This document shows, piece after piece, positions 28,553-38,422 of a DNA stretch of 64,000 nucleotides. The stretch spans positions 3,100,001 to 3,164,000 of the forward strand of contig NZ_CP007014.1 of the NCBI RefSeq assembly GCF_000452705.1, given 5' to 3'. This DNA comes from Pseudomonas syringae CC1557 (GTDB lineage: Bacteria > Pseudomonadota > Gammaproteobacteria > Pseudomonadales > Pseudomonadaceae). The notes beneath the pieces were generated by a model. That model was given only the letters and a program-made list of their open reading frames with translations, did not search any database and had not been told where the DNA came from. Within the stretch, counting starts at the first letter, position 1; every line of letters starts with the position of its first letter. Position numbers and translations under genes: made by a program.

Positions 28553-29731
28553 TTACATCGCATAACGTCGGCAGTGCTCCAGATAGCCCTGTTCATGACT
28601 CCCTACCAACTGAACAACACTCGACCATAACCAGGACGGCGCATCCAGCGTCTGGGACCGATTGGTTTGTAGATCCCGGATCCACGCGGTGCGTGTTGCC
28701 AGATCCATCTGTCTGGCGTGGGCGATGCCAACCACTTTCGCGAGATAAGCGGCGGCCTGCATGGCCTCCGGCTGGGTGAGTTCATCAAGTTCCAGCTTCA
28801 TGTCTTGAGGAAGCAATTCGCGTATGAAGAACGAGTGATCCAGCATCCTTACCGCAACCATTCTGCTGCCCAGGCCAGGCGAAAGATGCCTGGCGCCCTC
28901 CACGACTCGTTTGCCATTGTCTCGGGGCATGCGCGCCCTGGCGGTTCGTGGAGCTGCGGCCGCTACCGCTTCCTTGATATCCAGCAGACAGAACTCTTGA
29001 TCATCGTCGTCACCGACGCTCATCAATACCGCATAGCGAAGTAGCCCCAAAGAGCTGCAGCCCTTTACCCAATACGCAGAATCGAGTAACTGCACGTGAT
29101 CATCCGGCGATCGGCCCTTGAGCGACGTCACCAAGGCATGGATATCCGGCGTGGAGCAAAGCGTTTTGATCGCCTCGCGTTCCGCGCGAGACAACGCCCA
29201 GAAATGTTTACCCTGCGGGATCGTCGGGCGCATGTCCTCAAAGCGCTCCTCGGCAAGGTGCTTCCATGTCCGTTGTACGGCGCTGCGCATTCCGGCTTTC
29301 ACCTGTGCCGGGCGATCAGGCTCTTCATCGCCGGTGTTCATGAACGCCTGCTCGTAGCCTTGCATCATCTCTTCCAGCATTCGTGCAGTGGTGACTCCGG
29401 GCAAATCGGAGCCACGAGCAGCCGTCGCCAATGATAAGCCAAGCCTTACCAGGTCATGGGCAGGGTTACCAATCACGGATTGATCGAGATCGCGGATGTG
29501 TATGTCGATACGGCCTTTCAAATCCCCGGTGGGCCCCAGATTGCCGGCATGGCAATCCCCGCAAATCCACACGGGCGGGCCGCTTGGCAGGCGTCTTCCT
29601 GACTGACTGTGCAGCCACTCATAAAATTGCGCAGTATTGCCTCGAACAAATGCATGCGCAGAGCGCGCCATCTTCAGATTGCGCAGGTTGATCAGGGTTT
29701 GAAGCCGTGCGTTGGGACGGGGCGTTTTCAT
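28553..29731 (-). CDS. DUF2252 family protein
   Basis: A 392-residue protein of the DUF2252 family, related to the kinase-like phosphotransferase fold: FVRGNTAQFYEWL near the N-terminus, WICGDCHAGNLGPT, and DIHIRDLDQSVIGNPAHDLVRLGLSL. These are the usual family blocks and resemble catalytic-loop (HxGN) and metal-binding (DxD) elements. No verified activity is known to me. I chose ATG 29731 (MKTPRPNARLQ) because CAAGG lies upstream; the longer ORF start at 29788 is TTG. No partner gene is apparent. Confidence 0.82.
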   Translation of the reverse strand: MKTPRPNARLQTLINLRNLKMARSAHAFVRGNTAQFYEWLHSQSGRRLPSGPPVWICGDCHAGNLGPTGDLKGRIDIHIRDLDQSVIGNPAHDLVRLGLSLATAARGSDLPGVTTARMLEEMMQGYEQAFMNTGDEEPDRPAQVKAGMRSAVQRTWKHLAEERFEDMRPTIPQGKHFWALSRAEREAIKTLCSTPDIHALVTSLKGRSPDDHVQLLDSAYWVKGCSSLGLLRYAVLMSVGDDDDQEFCLLDIKEAVAAAAPRTARARMPRDNGKRVVEGARHLSPGLGSRMVAVRMLDHSFFIRELLPQDMKLELDELTQPEAMQAAAYLAKVVGIAHARQMDLATRTAWIRDLQTNRSQTLDAPSWLWSSVVQLVGSHEQGYLEHCRRYAM

Positions 29732-29890
29732 CGAAAAACCTTGAAGAGAGTTATTCCATTGACTCGCGATGCCGCTGGAATGTTTCAAGATATTTCTAAT
29801 TTGTTGGACGACCTGACCTTGCCGACGCTTGTAAGGCTATCGAGGGCCGAAGCTGGCGCTGCTCGCGGGCTCCTCGATAACGCTCCGTGA

Positions 29891-30559
29891 CTACAGCCCG
29901 ACCAGTCCAGGCAGACCGCCGATATCCGGAACCTGATGGTAGCCGAAGGAGGCATGCGCTGGCTGCTCATGGCCTCGGGCGATGAACGCCTTGTGCTTGA
30001 TCTTCATGTCGTGGGCTGACATCAGGTCATAGCGGAAGCTTGATGAAACATGCAACACATCCTCCGGCCCGCAGTCGAGGTTGTCGAGCATAAACTCGAA
30101 CGCGGCCAGGCGTGGTTTATAGGCGTGGGCCTGTTGCGCGGTAAATACCTTATGAAACGGTGCACCGAGCTTGTCGACGTTGGACATGATTTGCTCGTCC
30201 ATGGCATTGGAGAAAATCACTAGTGGAATCTTGCCGGCGATTTTTGCAAGGCCCGCCGGAACATCCGGATGCGGCCCCCAGGTCGGCACGGCGTCGTAGT
30301 AAAGCTGGCCTTCGTCGCGGTATTCGATCTTCCAACGCTGGCAGGTGCGCGCCAGGGCGGTCTTGAGTATCTCGTCATAAGGTCGCCAATCGCCCATCAC
30401 CTGATCCAGGCGGTAGGCGGCATAGTCCTTGACGAACTGATCCATGCGCTCAACCGGGATGCGGTCGGCGAACAATTCGCGGGTCATGGCTGCGGTCTTG
30501 AAATTAGTCAATGTGCCGTAGCAGTCGAAGGTTATGTATTTAGGCCGAAGAAAGCTCAT
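29891..30559 (-). CDS. HAD-superfamily enzyme, haloacid dehalogenase type II-like
   Basis: A 222-residue HAD protein. Motif I reads ITFDCYGTLTNF: the nucleophile Asp is present but the residue two places on, Asp in phosphatases, is Tyr, the pattern of L-2-haloacid dehalogenases. Motif II is VIFSNAM, motif III KPRLAAFEFML and motif IV HVSSSFRYDLMSAHD. It lies 48 bases after the phospho-lyase gene on the same strand, so probably in one operon with the lyase and kinase. Despite the name, it may act on a different substrate in that pathway; phosphatase activity looks less likely given Tyr. Confidence 0.85.
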   Translation of the reverse strand: MSFLRPKYITFDCYGTLTNFKTAAMTRELFADRIPVERMDQFVKDYAAYRLDQVMGDWRPYDEILKTALARTCQRWKIEYRDEGQLYYDAVPTWGPHPDVPAGLAKIAGKIPLVIFSNAMDEQIMSNVDKLGAPFHKVFTAQQAHAYKPRLAAFEFMLDNLDCGPEDVLHVSSSFRYDLMSAHDMKIKHKAFIARGHEQPAHASFGYHQVPDIGGLPGLVGL

Positions 30560-30607
30560 GAATGCAGTCCTTGATGAGGGTTGATGTCATAGCAGCAAGC
30601 AGCTGTC

Positions 30608-31963
30608 TTACAATGCGACAAACGCGTTTTCCAAGGCGTCCAGCAGCCGCCCCGCTTCCTTTTCAGTCCATATCAATGGCGGGCGAATTTTCAGGATGCT
30701 CGCGTCTGGTCCCGTGGCGGAAATAAGCACGCGTTGTTCACGCAGGTTGTTAACCACGCGCAGGGCGGTTTTCATGTCCGGTGCTTTCGAACCACGGTCT
30801 GTGACCAGTTCAACGCCGAAGTACATGCCCGTGCCGCGTACATCACCGATTTGTTCAAAGCGCAGGGCCAGGTCTTTGAGGCCAGCAAGGATCAACCCTC
30901 CCACACGGTTGGCGTTGTGCATGAGTTGCTCGTCGCGAATGATGTCGAACGTTGCCTGGGCAGCGGCAATGGCAACGCTGTTGCCGCCGAAGGTATTGAA
31001 ATAGCGCATGTCGCGACCAAAACCCGCGACGATTTCGGGGCGCACCATCAAGCCGGCCACGGGATAGCCATTGCCCATTGGTTTGCCCATGGTGATGATG
31101 TCCGGCACGACACCGTGACGCTGGTGCCCCCAGAAATGCGTGCCGCTGCGACCAAATCCGGACTGAACCTCATCGGCGATGAACAAGCCACCTGCTTTGC
31201 GCACCACCTCGGCAATCGGCCCGAACACGTCAACCGGATCACAGAACACGCCATCTGACGAAAACAGGCAGTCGGCAATAAAAGCCGCCACTCCGCCGCC
31301 ATGGCGCTGAATATCCTCGATCTGCGCGCTGACCTGGTCTGCCATATACCGTCCCAGGGCTTCACGCGGGATGCGATAGGAGTCCGGTGCGGGCACCCGC
31401 CGAACAAATGGATCGAGTTTGGCGTTGGCACCCAGCGAGGGTGAAAACGCTGCCACTGTTGTAGAGTTTCCGTGGTACGCCTCGGCTGTAACGATGACGC
31501 CCGTGTTGCCGGTGTGATGACGTGCGATGCGGAACGCCAGATCGTTGGCTTCCGAACCGCTACAAGTGAACATCAAATGCCCGTCAGCGGCCATCTCACC
31601 GCCCGCGGTTGCACGCAGTTGCTCGGCATAATCAAGAATCCCGTCCTGCATGTACCGGGTATGGCTGCACAGCGTACTCGACTGCTCAGTAATTGCGGCA
31701 ACGACACGAGGATGGCAGTGACCTACCGAAACGACATTGTTGTAGGCGTCCAGATACTCGTTGCCGTCCTTGTCATACAAGTAAGCACCCTTCGCTCGGA
31801 CCACGCCAACCGGCTCGTTGTAAAACAGACGATAGGCAGGGCCCAGCAGATTGATGCGGCGCTGAATGTGCTCACGCGACGCCGCGTCCAGACGTTCAAT
31901 ATTTTCCGGATTGAACCCGTTGGGCATATCGCCACGGATAGCCTCGATGTTTGAGTTGTTCAT
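30608..31963 (-). CDS. PLP-dependent amino-alcohol phospho-lyase-like (class III aminotransferase fold)
   Basis: A 451-residue fold-type I PLP enzyme. Residues near 275-305 read FIADEVQSGFGRSGTHFW and DIITMGKPMGNGYPVAG, with the PLP lysine in the MGKPMGNG block; the N-terminal block is YLDAYNNVVSVGHCHPRVV. These are the hallmarks of the subgroup that contains ethanolamine-phosphate phospho-lyase and 5-phosphohydroxylysine phospho-lyase, which remove phosphate and ammonia to give an aldehyde, instead of classical GABA aminotransferases. The gene follows a kinase gene by 25 bases. Inferred role: second step of catabolism of an amino alcohol or hydroxylated amino acid. An ordinary transaminase function cannot be excluded. 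Confidence 0.85.
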   Translation of the reverse strand: MNNSNIEAIRGDMPNGFNPENIERLDAASREHIQRRINLLGPAYRLFYNEPVGVVRAKGAYLYDKDGNEYLDAYNNVVSVGHCHPRVVAAITEQSSTLCSHTRYMQDGILDYAEQLRATAGGEMAADGHLMFTCSGSEANDLAFRIARHHTGNTGVIVTAEAYHGNSTTVAAFSPSLGANAKLDPFVRRVPAPDSYRIPREALGRYMADQVSAQIEDIQRHGGGVAAFIADCLFSSDGVFCDPVDVFGPIAEVVRKAGGLFIADEVQSGFGRSGTHFWGHQRHGVVPDIITMGKPMGNGYPVAGLMVRPEIVAGFGRDMRYFNTFGGNSVAIAAAQATFDIIRDEQLMHNANRVGGLILAGLKDLALRFEQIGDVRGTGMYFGVELVTDRGSKAPDMKTALRVVNNLREQRVLISATGPDASILKIRPPLIWTEKEAGRLLDALENAFVAL

Positions 31964-31988
31964 TTAAAACCCCATTAACAAGCACGCA

Positions 31989-33074
31989 TTAATCGGTGAA
32001 GGACATCAGAAGTTCTGACATTTGCGAGGGTGTCCGGTTAAGCATCCAGTCCAGCTGGCTCCATCCTGGAGCGGCATTTCTCAAGATATAAGCGCTGTTT
32101 TGCGGGAACAGCTGCGATCGCCAAGTGGTTATCAACGCCCGGGCGGTCAAGCGCGCCATCGCGAGATGCGGGATAAGCGATAGCTCTTCTGAGGTCAGGT
32201 CGGCAACGCTCAGATATCCCCTCAGGAGATCTTTTGCCGGGGCGAAAATATCAACATCGCCACCGACTCCGGCCGTGCCCAGCTGGTTCATCATTGCCGT
32301 GGCTACATCAATAGCAATGGCCGTCTTGACTGTATCGCCGAAATCAATGATGCCGCTGACCGACTGCGGCTGGTGCGGATCAATAACGATATTCGATGTA
32401 TTGAAGTCGTTATGCAGCACTTGCTGGCGGCAACCGGCAATCAGACCTTCAACCTCGGAAAATCGCTCAAGTGCACTCTCTAACTGATGGCGGCGCAGCG
32501 GCTCGGCGACAAAGCTAATCAATGGCTTCAGCGTGCTGAGATGTTGAACATCCCAGCACACCTCGCGCGACTCTGCCGGGTGCGAAAAATCGGCAGTGGC
32601 CAGCCTGAGACAGGCAAGCAATTGACCTATATGCTCGCGCCCTTGCACATTGACCGTCGTTTTATCCAGAGGCGTACCTGACAGGTAGCTCATAAGCCGC
32701 ACCTGCCTTGAATCGCCATTGCGCGTTGTGATTCGCGTCAGGTATTCACCTTGCAGGGATGGATAAACTCTGGGGATCGGAAGATTTGGCGCCGTGCGCT
32801 CGATATGGCGCATCACCTCAACCTGCAGCGAGAGCTCCAGCGGGACTTCCTGAGGATTGGCGATTTTAAGAACGTAAGACTTGCCGCCTGGGGCATCGCA
32901 CCTGAACGTGTCGTCCTTTTCCGTCGCGAACCGGGTCAGTGTCCCACTTACCCCAAAATGCACTCGCAGGATCTGGGCGCCTTCCTCCAAAGAAACCGGA
33001 GTGAACGTTGCCGCCAAATCTCCTTGCAATGCTGCAAGGTCCTCACGGAGTCGGTCTTTAAGAATCACTCGCAT
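31989..33074 (-). CDS. Hydroxylysine-kinase-like aminoglycoside-phosphotransferase-family kinase
   Basis: A 361-residue small-molecule kinase of the APH/choline kinase fold. The catalytic loop is QVLHNDFNTSNIVID (HxDxxxxN) and the metal loop is SGIIDFGD. The VSGIIDFGD block and the ELSLQVEVMRHIE / LPIPRVYPS region resemble hydroxylysine kinases (AGPHD1). ATG 33074 follows GGAG by eight bases; the longer ORF start is not supported. It heads the minus-strand operon kinase, phospho-lyase, HAD enzyme and is divergent from a GntR regulator. Reaction inferred: phosphorylation of a hydroxylated amine (hydroxylysine or ethanolamine-like) so the lyase can eliminate phosphate. Confidence 0.8.
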   Translation of the reverse strand: MRVILKDRLREDLAALQGDLAATFTPVSLEEGAQILRVHFGVSGTLTRFATEKDDTFRCDAPGGKSYVLKIANPQEVPLELSLQVEVMRHIERTAPNLPIPRVYPSLQGEYLTRITTRNGDSRQVRLMSYLSGTPLDKTTVNVQGREHIGQLLACLRLATADFSHPAESREVCWDVQHLSTLKPLISFVAEPLRRHQLESALERFSEVEGLIAGCRQQVLHNDFNTSNIVIDPHQPQSVSGIIDFGDTVKTAIAIDVATAMMNQLGTAGVGGDVDIFAPAKDLLRGYLSVADLTSEELSLIPHLAMARLTARALITTWRSQLFPQNSAYILRNAAPGWSQLDWMLNRTPSQMSELLMSFTD

Positions 33075-33270
33075 TGTAGAACTCCAAGCCCTGGACAAGC
33101 CATGCACTGCACGTCTTTGGTGTCGAGATATTGTGCTACAATTTTTAATATTAAAAGAGGATTCTTAGATATTTTTTGGAAAAAAGCTCGTTTTCCTGAC
33201 GGCAAAAACAATCAAGCTATTGTTTTATAACAACAAAAAATAAAAGAATATTTTTTACTGATTTTGATTA

Positions 33271-33281
33271 TTGTTGGACAA
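33271..33281. promoter_or_regulatory. FCD/GntR-type operator
   Basis: TTGT, three bases, ACAA fits the T-x-G-T-N3-A-C-x-A consensus of FCD-type GntR operators. A second inverted repeat, TTGTT-N4-AACAA, lies at 33220-33233. Both are in the very AT-rich gap between the divergent kinase and GntR genes, where a local regulator would act on both promoters. Confidence 0.45.
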
Positions 33282-33376
33282 ATTTAGCGGGCCACAGGTG
33301 GCACGCTGGCATGCGCGCGCAGAAACGTATTAGAATCAGCCCCTGGTCAAGCGACAACCCTGGTCCTGTAGAAAAA

Positions 33377-34057
33377 ATGATTTTCCCCGACACGAACATT
33401 GAAACGCACTCGGCCAAGCTTTCGGCGGTCGAGGTGCTGGCGGCAAAGCTCAAGGGCCGAATCCTGAACGGGGACTTCGAGCCCGGTGAATTCTTGCGCG
33501 ACGTGCGAATGGCGGAAGAGTACGAGGTGGCGCGCAACACGTTTCGCAGCGCTGCTCAATTGCTGGTGTCATTCGGCCTGTTGCTGAAGGTACCCAATCG
33601 GGGTTTTTGCATACCCGAGTTCGGGCCGAACGACATCGTGGATATCGCCAGGTTGCGAGGGGTTCTGGAAACCGAGGCGGTGCGCATGATTATTCTCAAT
33701 GGCGTCATTCCGCCTGAAGCATTGAGCGCAGTGGAAGTGCTGCGTAACGCACCCGCCAATGCACCGCGCTCGGAAATCGTCACTGCTGATGGCGACTTTC
33801 ACCGGGCAATTATCCGCGCTAGCGGCAGCCCGCGATTGCAGCGCAGCTATGCCATGCTCGAAAGCGAAATTGAACTGCTGCTGGTGTTGCAGCAGCCCTG
33901 CTATGAAGACCCGCGAGAGATCGTCTCCGACCATGAGCGCTTGATAGAGTGCCTGCGCAGCAGGGATTTCGAGACGGCTCGCGTCGCGTTTGCCGAGCAC
34001 TGGGAAGATCTGAGCACCAAGCTGCTGCGAGCGCAGTTTGAGCGACGTCGATCCTGA
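33377..34057 (+). CDS. GntR-family regulator (FCD subfamily)
   Basis: A 226-residue regulator: winged helix (residues about 8-75; LAAKLKGRILNGDFEPGEFLRDVRMAEEYEVARNTFRSAAQLLVSFGLL) followed by an FCD domain (FHRAIIRASGSPRL, DHERLIECLRSRDFETA). It is divergent from the kinase/phospho-lyase/HAD operon and should be its local regulator. The start is uncertain: ATG 33377 gives a normal length, while ATG 33311 adds 22 residues after a CAGGTGG. The typical N-terminal PLTERD block of GntR proteins is altered to FLRDVRMAEE. Confidence 0.82.
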   Translation: MIFPDTNIETHSAKLSAVEVLAAKLKGRILNGDFEPGEFLRDVRMAEEYEVARNTFRSAAQLLVSFGLLLKVPNRGFCIPEFGPNDIVDIARLRGVLETEAVRMIILNGVIPPEALSAVEVLRNAPANAPRSEIVTADGDFHRAIIRASGSPRLQRSYAMLESEIELLLVLQQPCYEDPREIVSDHERLIECLRSRDFETARVAFAEHWEDLSTKLLRAQFERRRS

Positions 34058-34386
34058 TACGCGTCTTGAATTGTCAGGCAAGCTGTTTTCGTGAGGCGTG
34101 CTCACGAATGAATGTCACTAATACCACACCCATAAAAAAACCCGCCGAAGCGGGTCGTTTTTCTATCAATACCATTCCAACGTCCTGTCAGTAGCCATCC
34201 CGGCAATGGTGATCATCCTTGACCTCCGGAGCGCTTCCTGCGCTGCGGTTGATGGGTGTAGATTGCGACTTTTCCAGGGTGCCGTACAGAGTGTATCCAC
34301 TCTACTGCGTGTAAGCCTTTCGCTATACATGCTTTTCTCTGACGCCTGCATCGTTTCGACGAGATACCCATGCTGAGTGAATCCGT
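34058..34386. other. Gap between convergent GntR and chemoreceptor genes
   Basis: About 330 bases between convergent genes. It contains the hairpin terminator at 34140-34162. No gene or repeat is otherwise recognised. Confidence 0.5.
34140..34162. terminator. Bidirectional rho-independent terminator
   Basis: Stem ACCCGC, loop CGAA, stem GCGGGT, followed by CGTTTTT and preceded by a run of seven A. The T-run on the plus side suits the GntR gene; the A-run gives a T-run on the minus strand for transcripts from the chemoreceptor side. Confidence 0.85.
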
Positions 34387-36558
34387 TCACAGCAGCGGTG
34401 TTTTTTTTACTTTAAAGCGACTTAACTCACGCTGCATGAGAGACGCCCTTACCGACAGGTCTTTTGCGGCCGCCGCACAGTCTCGGGAGTTGGACTGATT
34501 TTGTTGCGTCACTTCGTCAATCTGTTCAAGCCCGAGGCTGGCCTGCTGCAGACCAGAAGCCTGCTCACTGGATGCCTGATAGATCAGAGAAACCAGGCTT
34601 GAGACGGCACTGGTTCCACTCACAATGTTTTTAAGTGATTCAGCAGTTCTGCCGGCAATGATCATTCCGCGTTGCGTCTTGGTGGATGAGTCGGCAATCA
34701 GTGTTGCTGTCTGCTTTGCTGCCTCTGCGCTTCGTGCCGCCAGAGAGCGTACCTCGTCAGCCACCACTGCAAAACCGCGTCCGAGCTCCCCTGCCCTTGC
34801 TGCTTCAATAGCCGCGTTCAACGCCAGGAGATTGGTTTGTGCTGCAATGTTATCAATGGTGGTAATTATCGCTGTGATGTCCTTACCTGAGTTATCAATT
34901 TCCGTCATCGCGGAAATAAGCTCAGTCATGAGCTTGTCACTTTCTCCGGCGTCAGCCCGTGAAGCTTGCGATTGTTCATCTGCTTTTTTGGCGTTAACCG
35001 CGTTGTCCGACGTTTGGGCCGCCATTTGCGTCATGACCGCGCTGATCTCAGTGATCGAGGATGCTGAGTTTGCTGCGCCATCTGATAGCGACTGGCTGAG
35101 ATCCGTGACCTGCTCGGAACTGCCGGTAATCTGAGTGGCGCTGACCTGTACCTCAGATATAAGGTTGTTCAGGTTGCTGACCATTTTCTCCAGCGATTTT
35201 CCGAGCGTATCGTTGGGTGAAGACAGCCTTACGTCGAGGTCGAGATCGCCCTCGGAAATTCGTTCTGCCACTTTGACCTGGCGTTGCAAGCTGTCAGACA
35301 TGTCGTTTAACGCGAATGACAATTGGCCGACCTCATCTTCGGATCGCTGAACAAGGCGCCTGGAGAAGTCGCCAAGGCTGATAGTGGCGGCCAGTGCGGC
35401 AGCCTCCCGTATAGGGCCAACGATTTTAGCTGCTGCAAACCACAGTGCCGTCAGAGCCAACAGCAAGATAGCCGTGCCTACCGAGACTTGCCAGATACTG
35501 TTATTCAAACTGCGTGCTTGTAATTCATGTTCCAGGGCGACTGCCTGGCTCATCACTACCGCTTTTGGCAGACGGATCAATATGGCCCATGGTTTGCCAG
35601 TGCGCCCAAGCTGAATGGGCATAAGCACTTCAAAATTCTGAGTCGTCTGATTGAGCAGGCTGACAGCACGGCTATTCTGGAGGTCACCTAAAACCTTTTC
35701 CCAGGAATCCGGCAACAAGGCTTTCATAGGCTGCCCTATAAGCTCGCTATGTTGACTGTCAGCCACGACCAGTCCCTTGTAACTCAGGATTGTCACTGAA
35801 CCTTTTCCCCCGTAGAGGTCGGTCGACATCTGTTCACTCAGCTTCTGAATGAACGAAATATCGAAATCAGCGCCTGCAACGCCATAAAATTTTCCATCGG
35901 AAACTATGGGAACCGACAGCGTTGTCAGCCAGACCTGTTTGCCCTGCACGCTATAAGGAATCGGGTCCAGCACGCTCTCTTTCAGTGTTGCTTTAGGGCC
36001 ACCGTACCATCCGCTCTTGGGAACACCGTTAGGATGGGTGTCCTGGGAGTCGTACTCGACCAAAGGCTGTACCGCAACACGACCCTCCGAGGTGCGTGTC
36101 CAGTACGGAGTGAAACGCCCGGTCGAAGGGTTACTGCCATCCTGAGTGTTTTTTAACGCCAGATCCTTTCCGTCCAGCGCATCCGGCTCCCAGCATGAAT
36201 AAGTACCGTTGAATTCCGGGTTGTCCCTCAGAACGCCGAGAAGAACAGCGTTGACCTGTTCACGCCCCAGCGCCGAGGCGTCTTGCGAACCCTTGTTGGC
36301 CGCGAATGTACTGGCCATGGTGCGAGCGGCATCGAGCGCAACCTGTAATCTGGCCTGAATAGCACTTGCTCGAGATTCAGCCAGGTTTTGAACGTCGCGA
36401 AGTGTTGATTTTTCAATAAGCATAGACACTTCATTGGAGACATATTGTTCATTCGTTCGGTAAGTGAATAATCCATAGGCCACCAGACTGGCTGATGAAA
36501 CAAACAGGCACAACCCTGCCGTTATACAGATGCGTGCCTGCAGTGATTTTAGTTTCAT
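34387..36558 (-). CDS. Methyl-accepting chemotaxis protein with dCache sensor
   Basis: A 723-residue transmembrane chemoreceptor. A first helix (about residues 10-33) is followed by a large periplasmic double-Cache domain ([51 protein letters not shown]), a second helix near 370-390, a HAMP domain and the signalling hairpin with [32 protein letters not shown]. dCache domains of this type often bind amino acids or other small solutes directly. No C-terminal methyltransferase-tethering pentapeptide is present. ATG 36558 is preferred over a GTG 45 bases upstream. It is monocistronic. Its place beside arginine catabolism hints at amino-acid taxis, but that is inference. Confidence 0.92.
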   Translation of the reverse strand: MKLKSLQARICITAGLCLFVSSASLVAYGLFTYRTNEQYVSNEVSMLIEKSTLRDVQNLAESRASAIQARLQVALDAARTMASTFAANKGSQDASALGREQVNAVLLGVLRDNPEFNGTYSCWEPDALDGKDLALKNTQDGSNPSTGRFTPYWTRTSEGRVAVQPLVEYDSQDTHPNGVPKSGWYGGPKATLKESVLDPIPYSVQGKQVWLTTLSVPIVSDGKFYGVAGADFDISFIQKLSEQMSTDLYGGKGSVTILSYKGLVVADSQHSELIGQPMKALLPDSWEKVLGDLQNSRAVSLLNQTTQNFEVLMPIQLGRTGKPWAILIRLPKAVVMSQAVALEHELQARSLNNSIWQVSVGTAILLLALTALWFAAAKIVGPIREAAALAATISLGDFSRRLVQRSEDEVGQLSFALNDMSDSLQRQVKVAERISEGDLDLDVRLSSPNDTLGKSLEKMVSNLNNLISEVQVSATQITGSSEQVTDLSQSLSDGAANSASSITEISAVMTQMAAQTSDNAVNAKKADEQSQASRADAGESDKLMTELISAMTEIDNSGKDITAIITTIDNIAAQTNLLALNAAIEAARAGELGRGFAVVADEVRSLAARSAEAAKQTATLIADSSTKTQRGMIIAGRTAESLKNIVSGTSAVSSLVSLIYQASSEQASGLQQASLGLEQIDEVTQQNQSNSRDCAAAAKDLSVRASLMQRELSRFKVKKTPLL

Positions 36559-36959
36559 GGTATGAGCTGCTCGTAGGATCCGCTGTCGCCAGATCGCGAT
36601 CACGGTCTATCGTTTAAAGTATGAGCCAGTGTCAAAATTTATTGAGCGGACTGCCGACCGGGAGATCAATAATATTCAGTCAGGCCCTCGTGTAACGCTG
36701 TGCGCGTCAGGTGACAGGTTGCTAAATTTTGCTTCCTGAATTCTTCGCTTTTTTTAAAAAATCCATCTGATATAAATCAACATTCCTCTGGCAGCATTGA
36801 GTTGGAAAAACCAACATTCATGCGGTGTTCCTGCCCTGCGGCGGAGCGTTAATATTCAGCGTGACTGTTTGAATATATCTGCTAATAGTTTGATGTACAT
36901 CAGGTGCCTCGAAACAAATCACGTCACTCTGCGCAGCCCAGTCACCGCCGGAGTCATTC
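36559..36959. other. Control region upstream of arcD
   Basis: About 400 bases between the divergent chemoreceptor gene and arcD. It contains the ANR-type box at 36767-36780. A short ORF over 36797-36985 is not supported by any feature. Confidence 0.5.
36767..36780 (+). promoter_or_regulatory. ANR/FNR-type box upstream of arcDABC
   Basis: CTGAT, four bases, ATCAA: nine of the ten conserved bases of the TTGAT-N4-ATCAA site used by FNR and Pseudomonas ANR. It lies 180 bp before arcD. In Pseudomonas the arc operon is induced by oxygen limitation through ANR, so the site fits the genes. Confidence 0.7.
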
Positions 36960-38387
36960 ATGTCAAATCCCCCTGGAAAACTTAGACTGGGCGCTCTTGT
37001 CGCGCTGGTTGTCGGCTCAATGATTGGTGGCGGAATCTTTTCCCTGCCACAGAATATGGCCGCCAGTGCCGAAGCAGGTGCCGTTCTGGTGGGTTGGGCT
37101 ATCACAGCCGTTGGCATGCTCACTCTGGCGTTCGTTTTTCAAACGCTGGCCAATCGCAAACCTGACCTGGACGGCGGTGTTTACGCTTACGCCAAGGCGG
37201 GTTTCGGCGACTATATGGGCTTCTCGTCCGCGTGGGGGTACTGGATAAGCGCGTGGCTTGGCAATGTAGGTTATTTCGTACTGCTGTTCAGCACGCTGGG
37301 CTACTTTTTTCCTGTTTTTGGAGAAGGCAATACGGTTGCTGCAGTGATCGGCGCGTCGCTGCTGCTGTGGGCGGTGCATTTCCTGGTACTGCGTGGCATT
37401 CAGGAAGCAGCATTCATTAACATGGTGACCACTGTCGCCAAAGTAGTCCCGTTGATTCTATTTGTTTTAATTGCCGTATTCGCCTTCAAACTGGATATTT
37501 TCACCTCTGATATCTGGGGCTTGAAAAGCCCTGACCTGGGCAGTGTGATGAACCAGGTCCGCAATATGATGCTGGTGACGGTATGGGTATTTATCGGTAT
37601 TGAAGGCGCAAGTATCTTTTCGGCAAGGGCGCAAAAACGCAGTGACGTCGGCAGGGCTACGGTGATCGGCTTTATTACGGTGTTGCTGTTTCTGGTGATG
37701 GTGAACGTGTTATCGCTAGGGATCATGACCCAGCCGGAATTGGCCAAATTGCAGAACCCGTCGATGGCGGCGGTGCTTGAGCATATGGTCGGTCCGTGGG
37801 GGGCTGCGCTAATCAGTGTAGGGCTGATTATCTCGCTGCTTGGGGCGTTGCTTTCATGGGTGCTGCTGTGTGCCGAAATAATGTTGGCGGCGGCCAAGGA
37901 TCACACCATGCCTGCGTTTCTAAGCCGCGAAAATGCTAATCATGTGCCCGCCAATGCGCTGTGGCTGACCAACGCAATGGTGCAGGTTTTTCTCATCATC
38001 ACTCTCTTCTCGTCCAGCACTTACCTGTCTCTGATCTACCTTGCCACTTCGATGATCCTGATTCCTTATCTGTGGTCGGCCGCGTATGCCCTGCTCTTGG
38101 CGATAAAAGGTGAAAGTTATGAAAACGCCAAGAGCGAGCGCAGGAAAGATCTGATTATCGCAGCCGTCGCGCTCATGTATGCCATTTGGCTCATATACGC
38201 CGGCGGGGTCAAATACCTGCTGCTCTCTGCCCTCCTCTATGCCCCCGGTGTGCTCTTTTTCGCCAAAGCCAAAATCGAGGCAAAAAAGCCGGTATTTACT
38301 GCTGTGGAGAAGATGATTTTTGTCACCGTTCTTATCGGCGCTCTTATAGCAGCGTGTGGGCTATATGACGGCTTCCTTACCCTATAA
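36960..38387 (+). CDS. arcD: Arginine/ornithine antiporter ArcD
   Basis: A 475-residue APC-superfamily transporter with about twelve hydrophobic segments. The N-terminus reads KLRLGALVALVVGSMIGGGIFSLPQNMA, the family's substrate-binding first helix, and YAYAKAGFGDYMGFSSAWGYWIS follows. ArcD exchanges external arginine for internal ornithine at no energy cost, feeding the deiminase pathway. It heads arcDABC; the gap to arcA is 35 bases. An ANR-type box lies upstream. Confidence 0.95.
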   Translation: MSNPPGKLRLGALVALVVGSMIGGGIFSLPQNMAASAEAGAVLVGWAITAVGMLTLAFVFQTLANRKPDLDGGVYAYAKAGFGDYMGFSSAWGYWISAWLGNVGYFVLLFSTLGYFFPVFGEGNTVAAVIGASLLLWAVHFLVLRGIQEAAFINMVTTVAKVVPLILFVLIAVFAFKLDIFTSDIWGLKSPDLGSVMNQVRNMMLVTVWVFIGIEGASIFSARAQKRSDVGRATVIGFITVLLFLVMVNVLSLGIMTQPELAKLQNPSMAAVLEHMVGPWGAALISVGLIISLLGALLSWVLLCAEIMLAAAKDHTMPAFLSRENANHVPANALWLTNAMVQVFLIITLFSSSTYLSLIYLATSMILIPYLWSAAYALLLAIKGESYENAKSERRKDLIIAAVALMYAIWLIYAGGVKYLLLSALLYAPGVLFFAKAKIEAKKPVFTAVEKMIFVTVLIGALIAACGLYDGFLTL

Positions 38388-38422
38388 CGCTTTATTGGCT
38401 TGATATTTAAAGGATAATCTCA

